A stretch of DNA of 8,419 nt from Bacteroidota bacterium (GTDB lineage Bacteria > Bacteroidota > Bacteroidia > CAMBQF01), in the NCBI GenBank assembly GCA_027483285.1, contig JAIXUZ010000409.1, positions 1-8,419 on the forward strand, given 5' to 3'. This document shows, one piece after another, positions 1-6,660 of this stretch (within the stretch, counting starts at the first letter, position 1; each line of letters starts with the position of its first letter). The translations under genes were made by a program, and so were the position numbers. The notes beneath the pieces are model-generated. The model had not been told where the DNA came from. It was given only the letters and a program-made list of their open reading frames with translations, and made no database searches.

Positions 1-960
1 AAAGACGAATATACTTACCCTGCCACGGTTTCTATATCGTGTATTGGAACACAAATAGGGGTGCTTAAATACGGTTCGAAAAAAACGAACCCTAACATAC
101 TTATTTGGGGTGGCGATGATAGTTATGTGCAAACATCGGGGCACGAAATACAGTATGGGCGGAATTTTTCGGCACAGGAGCTGGAATACGCTATGCCGGT
201 AATCATATTAGGTAGCGAAACGGTTACAGCTGTATTTGATAAAAAAGTAGACCCTATAGATAAGTTTATTACTGTGGGTGGGCTTAAATACCGAGTTATT
301 GGTGTGTTGAAGGAAAAGGGCTCAAGCTTTTCTTTCGGTGGCGATAAGATTGGCATTATACCGGTATCTAACGCAAGGATGTACTACAACACCAACGGAC
401 GGATGTCGTTTGCGCTGAGTGTAATGTGTGGCGGCGCCGATACTATGGACGGGGCTATTGCCGAGGCTACGGGCCTTATGCGTAAAATACGCCGTGTGCC
501 GGTGGGCGAAGAAGATAACTTTACCATTACCAAAAGCGATAACCTGGCCAGTATGGTTATTGATAATATTCAATACGCCACCCTGGCGGCTACGGTTATT
601 GCCATCATCACCCTGCTGGGTGCGGCTATCGGGTTAATGAATATAATGCTGGTATCGGTAACTGAGCGTACGCGCGAAATTGGGGTGCGCAAGGCTATTG
701 GTGCTAAGGCATCAACCATACGGAACCAGTTTTTGGTAGAGGCTATTGTTATTGGCCAGATAGGTGGTTTTGTAGGTATTATTCTAGGCATATTGATGGG
801 TAACGGTACGGCCATGTTTTTAAATGCAGGCTTTATTATACCCTGGGGGTGGATAATAATGGGTGTGGTTATATGTTTTGTGGTAGCGGTGGTGTCGGGT
901 ATTTACCCTGCCATAAAGGCGTCTAAGCTTGACCCTATTGAGGCGTTGAGGTATGAGTAA
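1..960 (+). CDS. ABC transporter permease, MacB/FtsX family (5'-truncated by window edge)
   Basis: Inner-membrane permease subunit of a MacB-type ABC transporter, a family that moves drugs, peptides or lipoproteins outward using periplasmic conformational change. The frame is open to the first base with no stop, and residues before the GTG at 61 (KDEYTYPATVSISCIG) continue the family pattern, so that GTG is not the start. The visible 319 residues hold most of the periplasmic MacB_PCD domain (GRNFSAQELE, VIILGSETV, KYRVIGVLKEKG, up to about nt 560). The FtsX domain follows, with three membrane helices at about nt 577-654, 730-800 and 844-915 and the cytoplasmic loop TERTREIGVRKAIGAK between the first two. 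The end, LDPIEALRYE, is the usual family C-terminus. About 90 N-terminal residues with the first helix are probably missing, judged by a usual length near 400-410. The ATPase and membrane-fusion partners are not in the window, so the substrate is unknown. Confidence 0.93.
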   Translation, partial: KDEYTYPATVSISCIGTQIGVLKYGSKKTNPNILIWGGDDSYVQTSGHEIQYGRNFSAQELEYAMPVIILGSETVTAVFDKKVDPIDKFITVGGLKYRVIGVLKEKGSSFSFGGDKIGIIPVSNARMYYNTNGRMSFALSVMCGGADTMDGAIAEATGLMRKIRRVPVGEEDNFTITKSDNLASMVIDNIQYATLAATVIAIITLLGAAIGLMNIMLVSVTERTREIGVRKAIGAKASTIRNQFLVEAIVIGQIGGFVGIILGILMGNGTAMFLNAGFIIPWGWIIMGVVICFVVAVVSGIYPAIKASKLDPIEALRYE

Positions 961-961
961 T

Positions 962-994
962 GATTAGCTAGTGGATTGATTAGCTAATTAGCTA
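962..994. repeat. short direct repeats GATTAGCTA after the permease gene
   Basis: GATTAGCTA occurs at 962-970 and 978-986, and ATTAGCTA follows at 987-994. The element begins directly after the permease stop codon and fills nearly all of the 46-bp gap to the next gene. It is low-complexity and resembles, in position and in its TAGCTA core, the heptamer array at 2105-2134. Its function is unknown. Confidence 0.6.
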
Positions 995-999
995 TTTTT
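981..999 (+). terminator. possible weak intrinsic terminator
   Basis: TAGCTAATTAGCTA (981-994) is a perfect 14-bp palindrome that can fold to a 5-bp stem with a 4-base loop, followed at once by five T (995-999). The stem is AT-rich and short, so termination would be inefficient, and read-through into the lipoprotein gene 8 bases further on is likely. The same T-rich stretch (TATTTTTA, 993-1000) could instead be part of a promoter -7 box for the downstream gene. Confidence 0.3.
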
Positions 1000-1006
1000 A
1001 TAGCCG

Positions 1007-2104
1007 ATGAAAATACTTTCTTATTTCTCTGTGTTATTATTGTTTGCAGCTTCGTGTTCAAGCCTGCCAAAAAATTCTGATAATGTTACGCGCCAGCTAA
1101 AGTGTGGGCCGGGGCCTGAGGATATGGTGCTGGATAGTACTTCGTCGAGCCCACGGTTGCTGATATCTTGCAGCCAGCGACGTAGCGATAAAAAGCACCC
1201 GGAGCTTTACCCTGCATTTGCAGAGATTATGGAGTACCGCTTTGACGGGCAGGAAGCCAAGACGCTGCCCCGCACAGGCGAGCCTGCGGGCTTTGTGTTT
1301 AATCCGCATGGTATAGATATCATCACCGTAAAAAATGAAACCTACCTGTATGTGGTAAACCACCGCGACGATATTAACCAACACTATATAGTACAATACA
1401 TAGTGCAAGCCGATAAGCTGGTGTTTAAGCAGCAGTTTACCAGCGCCTTTATGGTGTCGCCAAACGATTGTGTGGCTGCGCCCTACGGCAGGGTGTATGT
1501 TACTAACGACAGTGGCAAGCGCAATGCATTAGGCGAAAAATTATTCAAGAAAAAGCGCGCCAATGTGGTGATGTTTGACAGCCTGGGTAACTGCTCTGTG
1601 GTAGCCGAAAAACTGGCCTATGCCAACGGTTTGTATGTTGATAAGGATACTGTGGTGATTCCTAATATGACGGTAACATCTAGTGCTATGGGAGATGATA
1701 CGGTGTTTACCAAACAGTTTGTTGTTGTGTATGCACTGTATGTTTCTACCGTGCAGCAAAAAGCGTTATTCCGCTACAAAGTTAATGCCGATGGTACGCT
1801 TAAAGTTGATACGAATATTGCGCCCTACTTTGGCTATGATAATATTACCCGCTACGGCGATGAGCTGATAGTAGTAGCGCACCCTAAACCGCTAAAGTTT
1901 TTGGCGCATATGAAGAACGCTAAAAAGCCGTCGCCGGGTATTACGTATGCTATTAAAAACCGTACTAAAGAGCCTACCACACGGGTGCTTTTTGCTGATG
2001 ATGGTAAGCGTATAAGTTGCAACTCAACCGGGCTTATTTACAAAAACAGGTTGTATATATGCCAGGTTTTTGAGCCGTTTATTCTGGAGGTGGATTTGAA
2101 ATAA
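1007..2104 (+). CDS. Paraoxonase/arylesterase-like lipoprotein (calcium-dependent lactonase candidate)
   Basis: Predicted lipoprotein of 365 residues with a type II signal peptide: MK, a hydrophobic core at 4-13, then AAS and the lipidated Cys17. The mature part resembles the six-bladed propeller of animal paraoxonases (PON/arylesterase), which hydrolyse lactones and aryl esters. Motifs are collinear with human PON1: GPED (E38, D39, matching calcium ligands E53, D54), FNPHGID (H101, matching H115), LYVVNH (H119, matching H134), SPNDC (N153, matching N168), YANGL (N207, matching N224) and YDN (D278, N279, matching D269, N270). The spacing between these residues is nearly identical to PON1 except for about 26 extra residues between N207 and D278, which include a hydrophobic run near 237-250. 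Activity as a lactonase is inferred from the conserved ligands; the natural substrate is unknown. It lies 46 bp after the permease gene on the same strand and may be cotranscribed. A more general SMP-30-like propeller role remains possible. Confidence 0.82.
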   Translation: MKILSYFSVLLLFAASCSSLPKNSDNVTRQLKCGPGPEDMVLDSTSSSPRLLISCSQRRSDKKHPELYPAFAEIMEYRFDGQEAKTLPRTGEPAGFVFNPHGIDIITVKNETYLYVVNHRDDINQHYIVQYIVQADKLVFKQQFTSAFMVSPNDCVAAPYGRVYVTNDSGKRNALGEKLFKKKRANVVMFDSLGNCSVVAEKLAYANGLYVDKDTVVIPNMTVTSSAMGDDTVFTKQFVVVYALYVSTVQQKALFRYKVNADGTLKVDTNIAPYFGYDNITRYGDELIVVAHPKPLKFLAHMKNAKKPSPGITYAIKNRTKEPTTRVLFADDGKRISCNSTGLIYKNRLYICQVFEPFILEVDLK

Positions 2105-2134
2105 GGGGTTAGGTGCTAGGTACTAGGGGCTAGC
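2105..2134. repeat. Tandem 7-bp repeat array, four units of GGNNYTA
   Basis: Directly after the lipoprotein stop codon come four perfect-phase heptamers: GGGGTTA (2105-2111), GGTGCTA (2112-2118), GGTACTA (2119-2125) and GGGGCTA (2126-2132), then GC and six T. Positions 1, 2, 6 and 7 of the unit are invariant and position 5 is always a pyrimidine. The array overlaps the 3' end of the convergent membrane glycosyltransferase gene, providing its stop codon and last few codons. Its function is unknown. Confidence 0.75.
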
Positions 2135-2140
2135 TTTTTT
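2115..2140 (+). terminator. Candidate intrinsic terminator of the lipoprotein gene
   Basis: GCTAG (2115-2119) can pair with CTAGC (2130-2134) across a 10-base loop, and six T follow (2135-2140). The stem is only 5 bp with a large loop, so it is marginal by standard criteria, but the position just after the stop codon at 2102-2104 fits. On the minus strand no comparable T run follows the glycosyltransferase stop, so it would act in the plus direction only. Confidence 0.4.
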
Positions 2141-3384
2141 GTTCCTATCCTTCCTTGCAATTCCTGCCAATCGGTTTTAATACCGTAATCTTTATAGAGC
2201 CTGTAAATGCCTATTAGCATTGCGGCGGCGTAGAGCAGGCTGATTAAGCGTGCATCGAAAATGAGGGTTTTGTAGTTGCGCATGGCCCAGCATTTATCAA
2301 GCACTTCCAGGTTCATCATATACGCATACGATATAAAAACGAAGATAACCCAGCGCTTGCTTAGCACAAAATAGGCGCCTGCAAACAGCAATGCGGGGTG
2401 TGAGTACCGCTCGTGCATCTGCGTGGGGAAGTAGAAAAAGATAACGGCTATTAACGCGGTGGTTAAGAAAAACTGCTCGGCATCGGCAAAGGCAAAGCGG
2501 GTGCCTTGCAAGGTTTTATTAATAGTTTTTAGCAGCAGGGGCAGCAGTGTAAGTAATGATGCGCCAAAGAACATAAGCAGCCCCCAGGTTTTGTAGGTAA
2601 GGCCCATCCACAGGTTTTTGTCGGATGTTAGGCGGGGCAGCTCGGCATTGTCCCACTGCATTAAGTACCAATAGTTGTAGGCATGCATGCTAAGGCTGGT
2701 GTTATAATCTACCACCCCGATATAGTTTTGCCATACCGCCCCGGCGGTGCCTTTTAGCAAGAATGGCAGGATAATTACCAGTTGGATAACTACCAGCAGG
2801 CCTATGCCTTTTAGCACCGCTTTGCCATTGCCTTTTAGCAAAGGGAGCCATAGCAGCCCTAATATCGGCAGGAAAAGGATAGACTGCGTTTTGGTGTTCA
2901 TTGCCAATAAAAACAGTACCACGCTCCACACCAGTTTTTGCTCAAACGCCAATACAAAAGCTACGAAAATAAGGGTGGTGTGTATAGCATCTACCTGGCC
3001 CCAATACAGGGTATTATAGAGGTAGGCTATATTGAACAGGACAAAAAACGAGCTGAAAAAATCGCGGCCGTGTTTGTGCACCCATTGCATAAGCAGCATT
3101 ACAGCACCAAAATCAAACAACAGGGTAAAAATTTTGAGGTAGTTTATGTTTACGCCGACATCGTAGGGGTCGGGCATAAGGGCGGCGTAAACGCGCAGCA
3201 CATAAAGGTATAAGGGGTTGTAGTTAAGCGTGGGGATGGTGTATGCATGGGCCAGGCCTACATTGCGCATGCCGTTAACCCAGTTTATCCAAAACTCAAT
3301 ATCAAAACGCCCCTGGCCGGGCAAAATAAAGCAGAGCAAGACAAATACAAAAAGGCAAATGATATAGGCTTGCTTTAACTTCAT
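2116..3384 (-). CDS. GT-C fold integral membrane glycosyltransferase (Gpi18/COG5542-like mannosyltransferase)
   Basis: Polytopic membrane protein of 422 residues with roughly ten hydrophobic segments, resembling bacterial relatives of Gpi18 mannosyltransferase and the GT87 group. Such enzymes take a sugar from a polyprenyl-phosphate donor on the outer face of the inner membrane. Supporting signs are an acidic first loop after helix 1 (RFDIEFW, D28 and E30, the usual place of the GT-C catalytic acid), YWGQVD at 127-132, the NTKTQSILFLPIL helix at 163-175 and QMHERYSHPALLF at 322-334. The start ATG lies one base after the pdxA stop codon, so translation is probably coupled, and it is the last gene of the minus-strand run. 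The C-terminal residues LAPST and the stop codon are encoded by the heptamer repeat shared with the convergent lipoprotein gene, so the tail is unlikely to be conserved. Donor and acceptor cannot be read from the sequence. Confidence 0.8.
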   Translation of the reverse strand: MKLKQAYIICLFVFVLLCFILPGQGRFDIEFWINWVNGMRNVGLAHAYTIPTLNYNPLYLYVLRVYAALMPDPYDVGVNINYLKIFTLLFDFGAVMLLMQWVHKHGRDFFSSFFVLFNIAYLYNTLYWGQVDAIHTTLIFVAFVLAFEQKLVWSVVLFLLAMNTKTQSILFLPILGLLWLPLLKGNGKAVLKGIGLLVVIQLVIILPFLLKGTAGAVWQNYIGVVDYNTSLSMHAYNYWYLMQWDNAELPRLTSDKNLWMGLTYKTWGLLMFFGASLLTLLPLLLKTINKTLQGTRFAFADAEQFFLTTALIAVIFFYFPTQMHERYSHPALLFAGAYFVLSKRWVIFVFISYAYMMNLEVLDKCWAMRNYKTLIFDARLISLLYAAAMLIGIYRLYKDYGIKTDWQELQGRIGTKKLAPST

Positions 3385-3385
3385 G

Positions 3386-4438
3386 CTATCGCTCTTTGGC
3401 CAGCTTGGTAAAGGCTAAGGGGTTGCTGTTAATCTCGGTATACTCAGCGCGTTTCTTGTAAATATCAATAGCCATGTAGATAGCAGCCAATAACGATTCT
3501 TCTGAAGCTTCGTTTTTACCTGCTATATCGTAGCCTGTGCCATGGTCGGGCGATGTACGCACAAAAGGCAACCCGGCGGTAAAGTTTACACCCGAATGGA
3601 AGGCGATGGTTTTAAAAGGCACCAGGCCTTGGTCGTGGTACATAGCCAAAATGCCATCAAACTGCTTGTATAAGCCCGAGCCGAAGAACCCATCGGCACC
3701 ATACGGGCCGTAGGCTATAATGCCCAGTTTGTTAGCTGCTTCAACGGCAGGCTTGATAATATTCAGTTCTTCGCTGCCCAAAAGGCCATTGTCGCCTGCA
3801 TGGGGGTTAAGGCCCAACACGGCAATTTTAGGCTTGCGCACGCCAAAATCAAACTGCAACGATTTGTGTAGCACTTTAAGCTTGGCCAGTATTTTCTCTA
3901 CGCTTAGGTTGGCAGCCACATCTTTTAACGGCAGGTGGCCTGTAACTGTACCTACGCGTAAGGTGTCGCTAACCAATAGCATCAGGTAGTCTTTAACACC
4001 TGCACGCTCGGCTAAATATTCGGTATGGCCGGGGTATTTAAAGGTATCGCTTTGGGTATTTGATTTGTTGAAAGGGGCTGTTACCAGCACATCAATAGTA
4101 CCTTCCAGCAAATCGTTAGTAGCAACTTCCAGCGCCTTAACGGCGGCAGCTCCGGCTTCGGGGGTGCTTTTGCCAAGCTCTATAGCGGGTTCGCCCTCTA
4201 TAACATTTACCAGGTTAGGCACTTTATGGTTAAAGTCTGCACCGGGGTTGATGATGTTAAAGCTAAAGTCGTTTATTCCAAGCACCTTGCGGTGGTAAGA
4301 TGCAGCTTTGCCCGAGCCGTATACCACAGGGGTAAACAACTCGTTTACCATAGGGTCTAGCAGGGCTTTAATTATAATTTCGTAACTAATGCCGTTTATA
4401 TCGCCGTGGGTTATGCCAACGTTTAACTTATCTTCCAT
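3386..4438 (-). CDS. pdxA: 4-hydroxythreonine-4-phosphate dehydrogenase PdxA
   Basis: Cytoplasmic NAD-dependent enzyme that oxidises 4-phosphohydroxy-L-threonine; the product decarboxylates and is condensed with deoxyxylulose 5-phosphate by PdxJ in the DXP-dependent vitamin B6 pathway. All 350 residues of a normal-length PdxA are present. Visible motifs are GITHGDINGI (8-17), KYPGHTEYLA (134-143, with H138 at the substrate site), LNPHAGDNG (210-218), MYHDQGLVPFK (266-276) and FVRTSPDHGTGYDIAG (292-307). The three divalent-metal histidines known from E. coli PdxA correspond to H168, H213 and H268, and the substrate-contact residues to K276, N285 and R294, so the protein should be active. It lies 39 bp after the GT2 gene and one base before the membrane glycosyltransferase gene. 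Absence of a DUF1537 kinase neighbour argues against the related erythronate/threonate-phosphate (PdxA2) role. The surroundings of glycan genes are unusual for a housekeeping enzyme. Confidence 0.96.
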   Translation of the reverse strand: MEDKLNVGITHGDINGISYEIIIKALLDPMVNELFTPVVYGSGKAASYHRKVLGINDFSFNIINPGADFNHKVPNLVNVIEGEPAIELGKSTPEAGAAAVKALEVATNDLLEGTIDVLVTAPFNKSNTQSDTFKYPGHTEYLAERAGVKDYLMLLVSDTLRVGTVTGHLPLKDVAANLSVEKILAKLKVLHKSLQFDFGVRKPKIAVLGLNPHAGDNGLLGSEELNIIKPAVEAANKLGIIAYGPYGADGFFGSGLYKQFDGILAMYHDQGLVPFKTIAFHSGVNFTAGLPFVRTSPDHGTGYDIAGKNEASEESLLAAIYMAIDIYKKRAEYTEINSNPLAFTKLAKER

Positions 4439-4442
4439 AGGT

Positions 4443-4464
4443 GCAAATTTGCCGATTTTATCGG
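4443..4464. other. Two abutting inverted repeats in the pdxA leader
   Basis: GCAAATTTGC (4443-4452) is a perfect 10-bp palindrome. CCGAT-TTT-ATCGG (4452-4464) is a perfect 5-bp inverted repeat with a 3-base spacer; the two share base 4452. They lie within the 39-bp gap between the GT2 gene and pdxA, 5 to 26 bases before the pdxA start. They could form a small hairpin in the polycistronic transcript or a protein-binding site; no run of T follows on the minus strand, so a terminator is unlikely. Confidence 0.4.
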
Positions 4465-4474
4465 AGAACTGAAA
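4444..4474 (-). promoter_or_regulatory. Possible Bacteroidota-type promoter for pdxA
   Basis: Reading the minus strand, TTTC (4474-4471), 19 bases, then CAAATTTG (4451-4444) approximates the Bacteroidota sigma-ABfr pattern of TTTG, about 19 bases, TAnnTTTG, with one mismatch in each box. The -7 box ends only five bases before the ATG, so a transcript would be nearly leaderless. This is weak evidence and the gene may depend only on the upstream promoter of the run. Confidence 0.25.
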
Positions 4475-4477
4475 GCG

Positions 4478-5260
4478 TTATTTACCGCCTCGCTGCATTT
4501 CGAGCATTTTATAGTATTTGAGGTAGGTGCCCCAGGCAGAGATGCGGCTGATGGTATAGCCTGTTTCTCCATCTAAAAAGCCGAGCTTTATTATGTAGTG
4601 GCGGATGAATTTTGCCACTGGGTTTATTATCAGGTTTGATGAGTTTGCTTTTTTGCCTTTGTTAATGTTGGCTTTGGCGGCAATGTCTGCAAAGTATTTC
4701 ATCTGCTTATAATGCTCGTCAACCGTGTAATAGCTGTAGTGCAGTATATCGCCTTTTAGAAAGCCAGCATAGGCGTGTTTGTCTGTTAATTCGTATTTAT
4801 CGTGTGGGTTGGTTCCGCCCCAGGCTCCGCGCGAACGGCTGAATAACCGTAATTTTGTGTCAGGGTACCAACCGCAATGACGCACCCAATGCCCGCAGTA
4901 GTTGGTAAGGCGGTTCATTGAATATCCTAAAACGCCACCCCATTGGTCTAACCCTGCTTCATCATTCAATAAGCCTAAAATTGAATTTCTTAACTCCTCC
5001 GATAATGCCTCATCGGCATCAAGGCTTAAAACCCACTCATTGGCAGCCTGGCTTGCGGCATAGTTTTTCTGTTCAATGTGGCCCTTAAAGGGATGTTCTA
5101 TAACAAGTGCGCCTTTGCTTTCGCAAATGGCTTTGGTAGTATCGGTAGACCCGGAGTCGACCACCAGTATCTCATCCGCAATACCAGACACAGAATCGAT
5201 ACAACGGCCTATGTTGTGCTCCTCGTTAAAGGTGATGATAACTACCGATAGCTTCTGCAT
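4478..5260 (-). CDS. GT2 family glycosyltransferase, WaaE/KdtX-like (LPS-core type)
   Basis: Cytoplasmic or membrane-associated GT-A fold glycosyltransferase of 260 residues, like the WaaE/KdtX group that adds glucose to the inner core of lipopolysaccharide. Visible elements are the nucleotide-sugar binding start SVVIITFNEEHNI (5-17), VVDSGSTDTT (33-42), QKNYA (64-68), and SLDADE (79-84) containing the DAD metal-binding triplet at 81-83. The acceptor-side block runs from YCGHWVRHCGWYPDTKLRLF (121-140) to GGTNPHDKYEL (148-158), and the C-terminal KLGFLDGETGY (225-235) is typical of this subgroup. The ATG overlaps the stop of the preceding DUF4403 gene by one base (TAATG), indicating translational coupling. 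The sugar and acceptor are not determined by the sequence; a role in LPS or another surface glycan is inferred from the family. Confidence 0.9.
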   Translation of the reverse strand: MQKLSVVIITFNEEHNIGRCIDSVSGIADEILVVDSGSTDTTKAICESKGALVIEHPFKGHIEQKNYAASQAANEWVLSLDADEALSEELRNSILGLLNDEAGLDQWGGVLGYSMNRLTNYCGHWVRHCGWYPDTKLRLFSRSRGAWGGTNPHDKYELTDKHAYAGFLKGDILHYSYYTVDEHYKQMKYFADIAAKANINKGKKANSSNLIINPVAKFIRHYIIKLGFLDGETGYTISRISAWGTYLKYYKMLEMQRGGK

Positions 5261-6660
5261 TATTTCTTTTTGGGTGGGGTAGGAGCCAGGCCTACTAAAA
5301 TGTTGGCAGTGCCTTTGGCCGAAAGGGCTACACGTATGCCATCGGGTTCCATGTAAATGCCTTTTATCTCCACCTTATCAAGCTTGCCTTTAAGGGTAAA
5401 CAGGTTTTGGTAGCGGTAGTCGGCTATCTGGTCGTTTATCTGTGCTTTAACAGAGTCGAGCTGGTCGGCCATTTTAAATATCAGCTTTTGCTCCAGTTTT
5501 TTAGAGAACAGGCCATCTATCATCCACGCTGCCGATTTGTACAATACGTTTTTGGTGTTGATGTCAAAGTCAACATCCTTCATAGCCAACTGGTTTTGCT
5601 CCACATCATATTCGGGCCTGCAGCACAGGTATACCATTCCTGTTAAGCCTTTGCTAACATAGGTTTTTACTACCAGCTTGTTGTTGTTGCCCGATAGCTT
5701 TAAACTATCAACCACCACCATTTTTTTGCCCATCTGGTAGCTTTGGTTGGCCATGCTTTGGTTTGCAATAACGTTTGCCTGGGCGTAGGTAATCCGGCTG
5801 GTAAGGTTTACAGAGAATGTATTGCTTGCTGCGGCATCGGTTTTTAATTCGGGTAAGGGGGCAATGGCTGTAGGGTCGGGCTTAGCGCCGGTATACGATT
5901 CAAAATAAGCTTTAACACCCAGGTTTAGCTTTAGGCTTTTGGGTGTACTTTTTATGGGCGACATAAAAAACTCTTTGGGCTTAACCTTCATATAGGTTTG
6001 GGTGGCAGAGTCGACTAGCATGGGGGTGTGCAGCTGGTTCCATATGCCTTGTATGTTGGTGCGGAGGTCGAATCCGTTGGTAACGTTGCGGTCAATTTCT
6101 TTAGCTGAATTTTTAAGGGTTTTGTCCAGCTCTTTTTCTACAAAGGTTTTTATGGGTATGCCAATACCTGCCACATATATTTTAGGTTCTACTACCCAGG
6201 TAAACCCGTTTGAGGTGGTGGTTGTAACCATCCGGTAGTCTTTGGAAACGGACAATTTGGTGGAGAAATATACGGTAGACTCGAAATAGGTTTCTTTCTC
6301 TATAGTAGGGCAAATGGCGCAGGCCTCGTACCTAACCTGTGCCCATACTTTTAGGGGTATCATTGAGTAAAAAACATCGTTATAGGTACCTGTTTTAATG
6401 CGGCCGTTAATCCACACTTTAATTTTTAAATCGTCTTTCTCAGGTGCATCGTAGCTTTGGTCATCCACAATAAGCCCTTTTATCTGGGCGTTTAAACTAT
6501 CCTCAAGTAATTGATTAGGAATATCTACAGGGATATTTATTATTGAAAGTTCTGGAACATACTCTGTATTCTTTAAAACATCAGGCGCAGCGGGCTCTAC
6601 ATGGGTTTTACAGGCCGCCAGCGGCAAAATAAGACAAAATAAAATCCATGTTTTCTTCAT
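5260..6660 (-). CDS. DUF4403 family lipoprotein
   Basis: Predicted lipoprotein of 466 residues with signal peptide MKKTWILFCLILPLAAC and lipidated Cys17. The rest matches the DUF4403 pattern: INIPVDIPNQLLEDSLNAQI (41-60) near the start and, in the C-terminal half, KGLTGMVYLCCRPEYD (337-352), LAMKDVDFDINTKNVLYKSA (358-377) and a long amphipathic helix (about 380-414). The N- and C-terminal halves both show a helix followed by long strands (compare 41-110 and 281-345), suggesting an internal duplication. The alternation of long strands and amphipathic helices recalls lipid-binding tubular (TULIP/BPI-like) folds, but that is inference; the family has no function I can state with confidence. Cysteines besides the lipidated one are C9, C114, C117, C346 and C347, the CxxC and CC pairs being possible disulfide partners. 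The tail TPPKKK is basic. It is the first gene of the minus-strand run and overlaps the GT2 start by one base. Confidence 0.85.
   Translation of the reverse strand: MKKTWILFCLILPLAACKTHVEPAAPDVLKNTEYVPELSIINIPVDIPNQLLEDSLNAQIKGLIVDDQSYDAPEKDDLKIKVWINGRIKTGTYNDVFYSMIPLKVWAQVRYEACAICPTIEKETYFESTVYFSTKLSVSKDYRMVTTTTSNGFTWVVEPKIYVAGIGIPIKTFVEKELDKTLKNSAKEIDRNVTNGFDLRTNIQGIWNQLHTPMLVDSATQTYMKVKPKEFFMSPIKSTPKSLKLNLGVKAYFESYTGAKPDPTAIAPLPELKTDAAASNTFSVNLTSRITYAQANVIANQSMANQSYQMGKKMVVVDSLKLSGNNNKLVVKTYVSKGLTGMVYLCCRPEYDVEQNQLAMKDVDFDINTKNVLYKSAAWMIDGLFSKKLEQKLIFKMADQLDSVKAQINDQIADYRYQNLFTLKGKLDKVEIKGIYMEPDGIRVALSAKGTANILVGLAPTPPKKK

Noticed and set aside
61..63. GTG at 61 as the start of the permease gene
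   Set aside because: The frame is open upstream to base 1 and the upstream residues continue the periplasmic domain, so the gene begins outside the window.
1097..1408. Minus-strand open frame inside the lipoprotein gene
   Set aside because: It lies wholly opposite a well-supported gene and its translation has no family resemblance or credible signal.
2105..2132. Heptamer array as telomere-like or CRISPR repeat
   Set aside because: The C-rich strand recalls telomeric units (TAACCCC), but there are only four degenerate copies, with no spacers and ordinary genes on both sides.
2938..3213. Plus-strand open frame inside the membrane glycosyltransferase gene
   Set aside because: It is antisense to conserved transmembrane segments including the WGQVD motif; there is no independent support.
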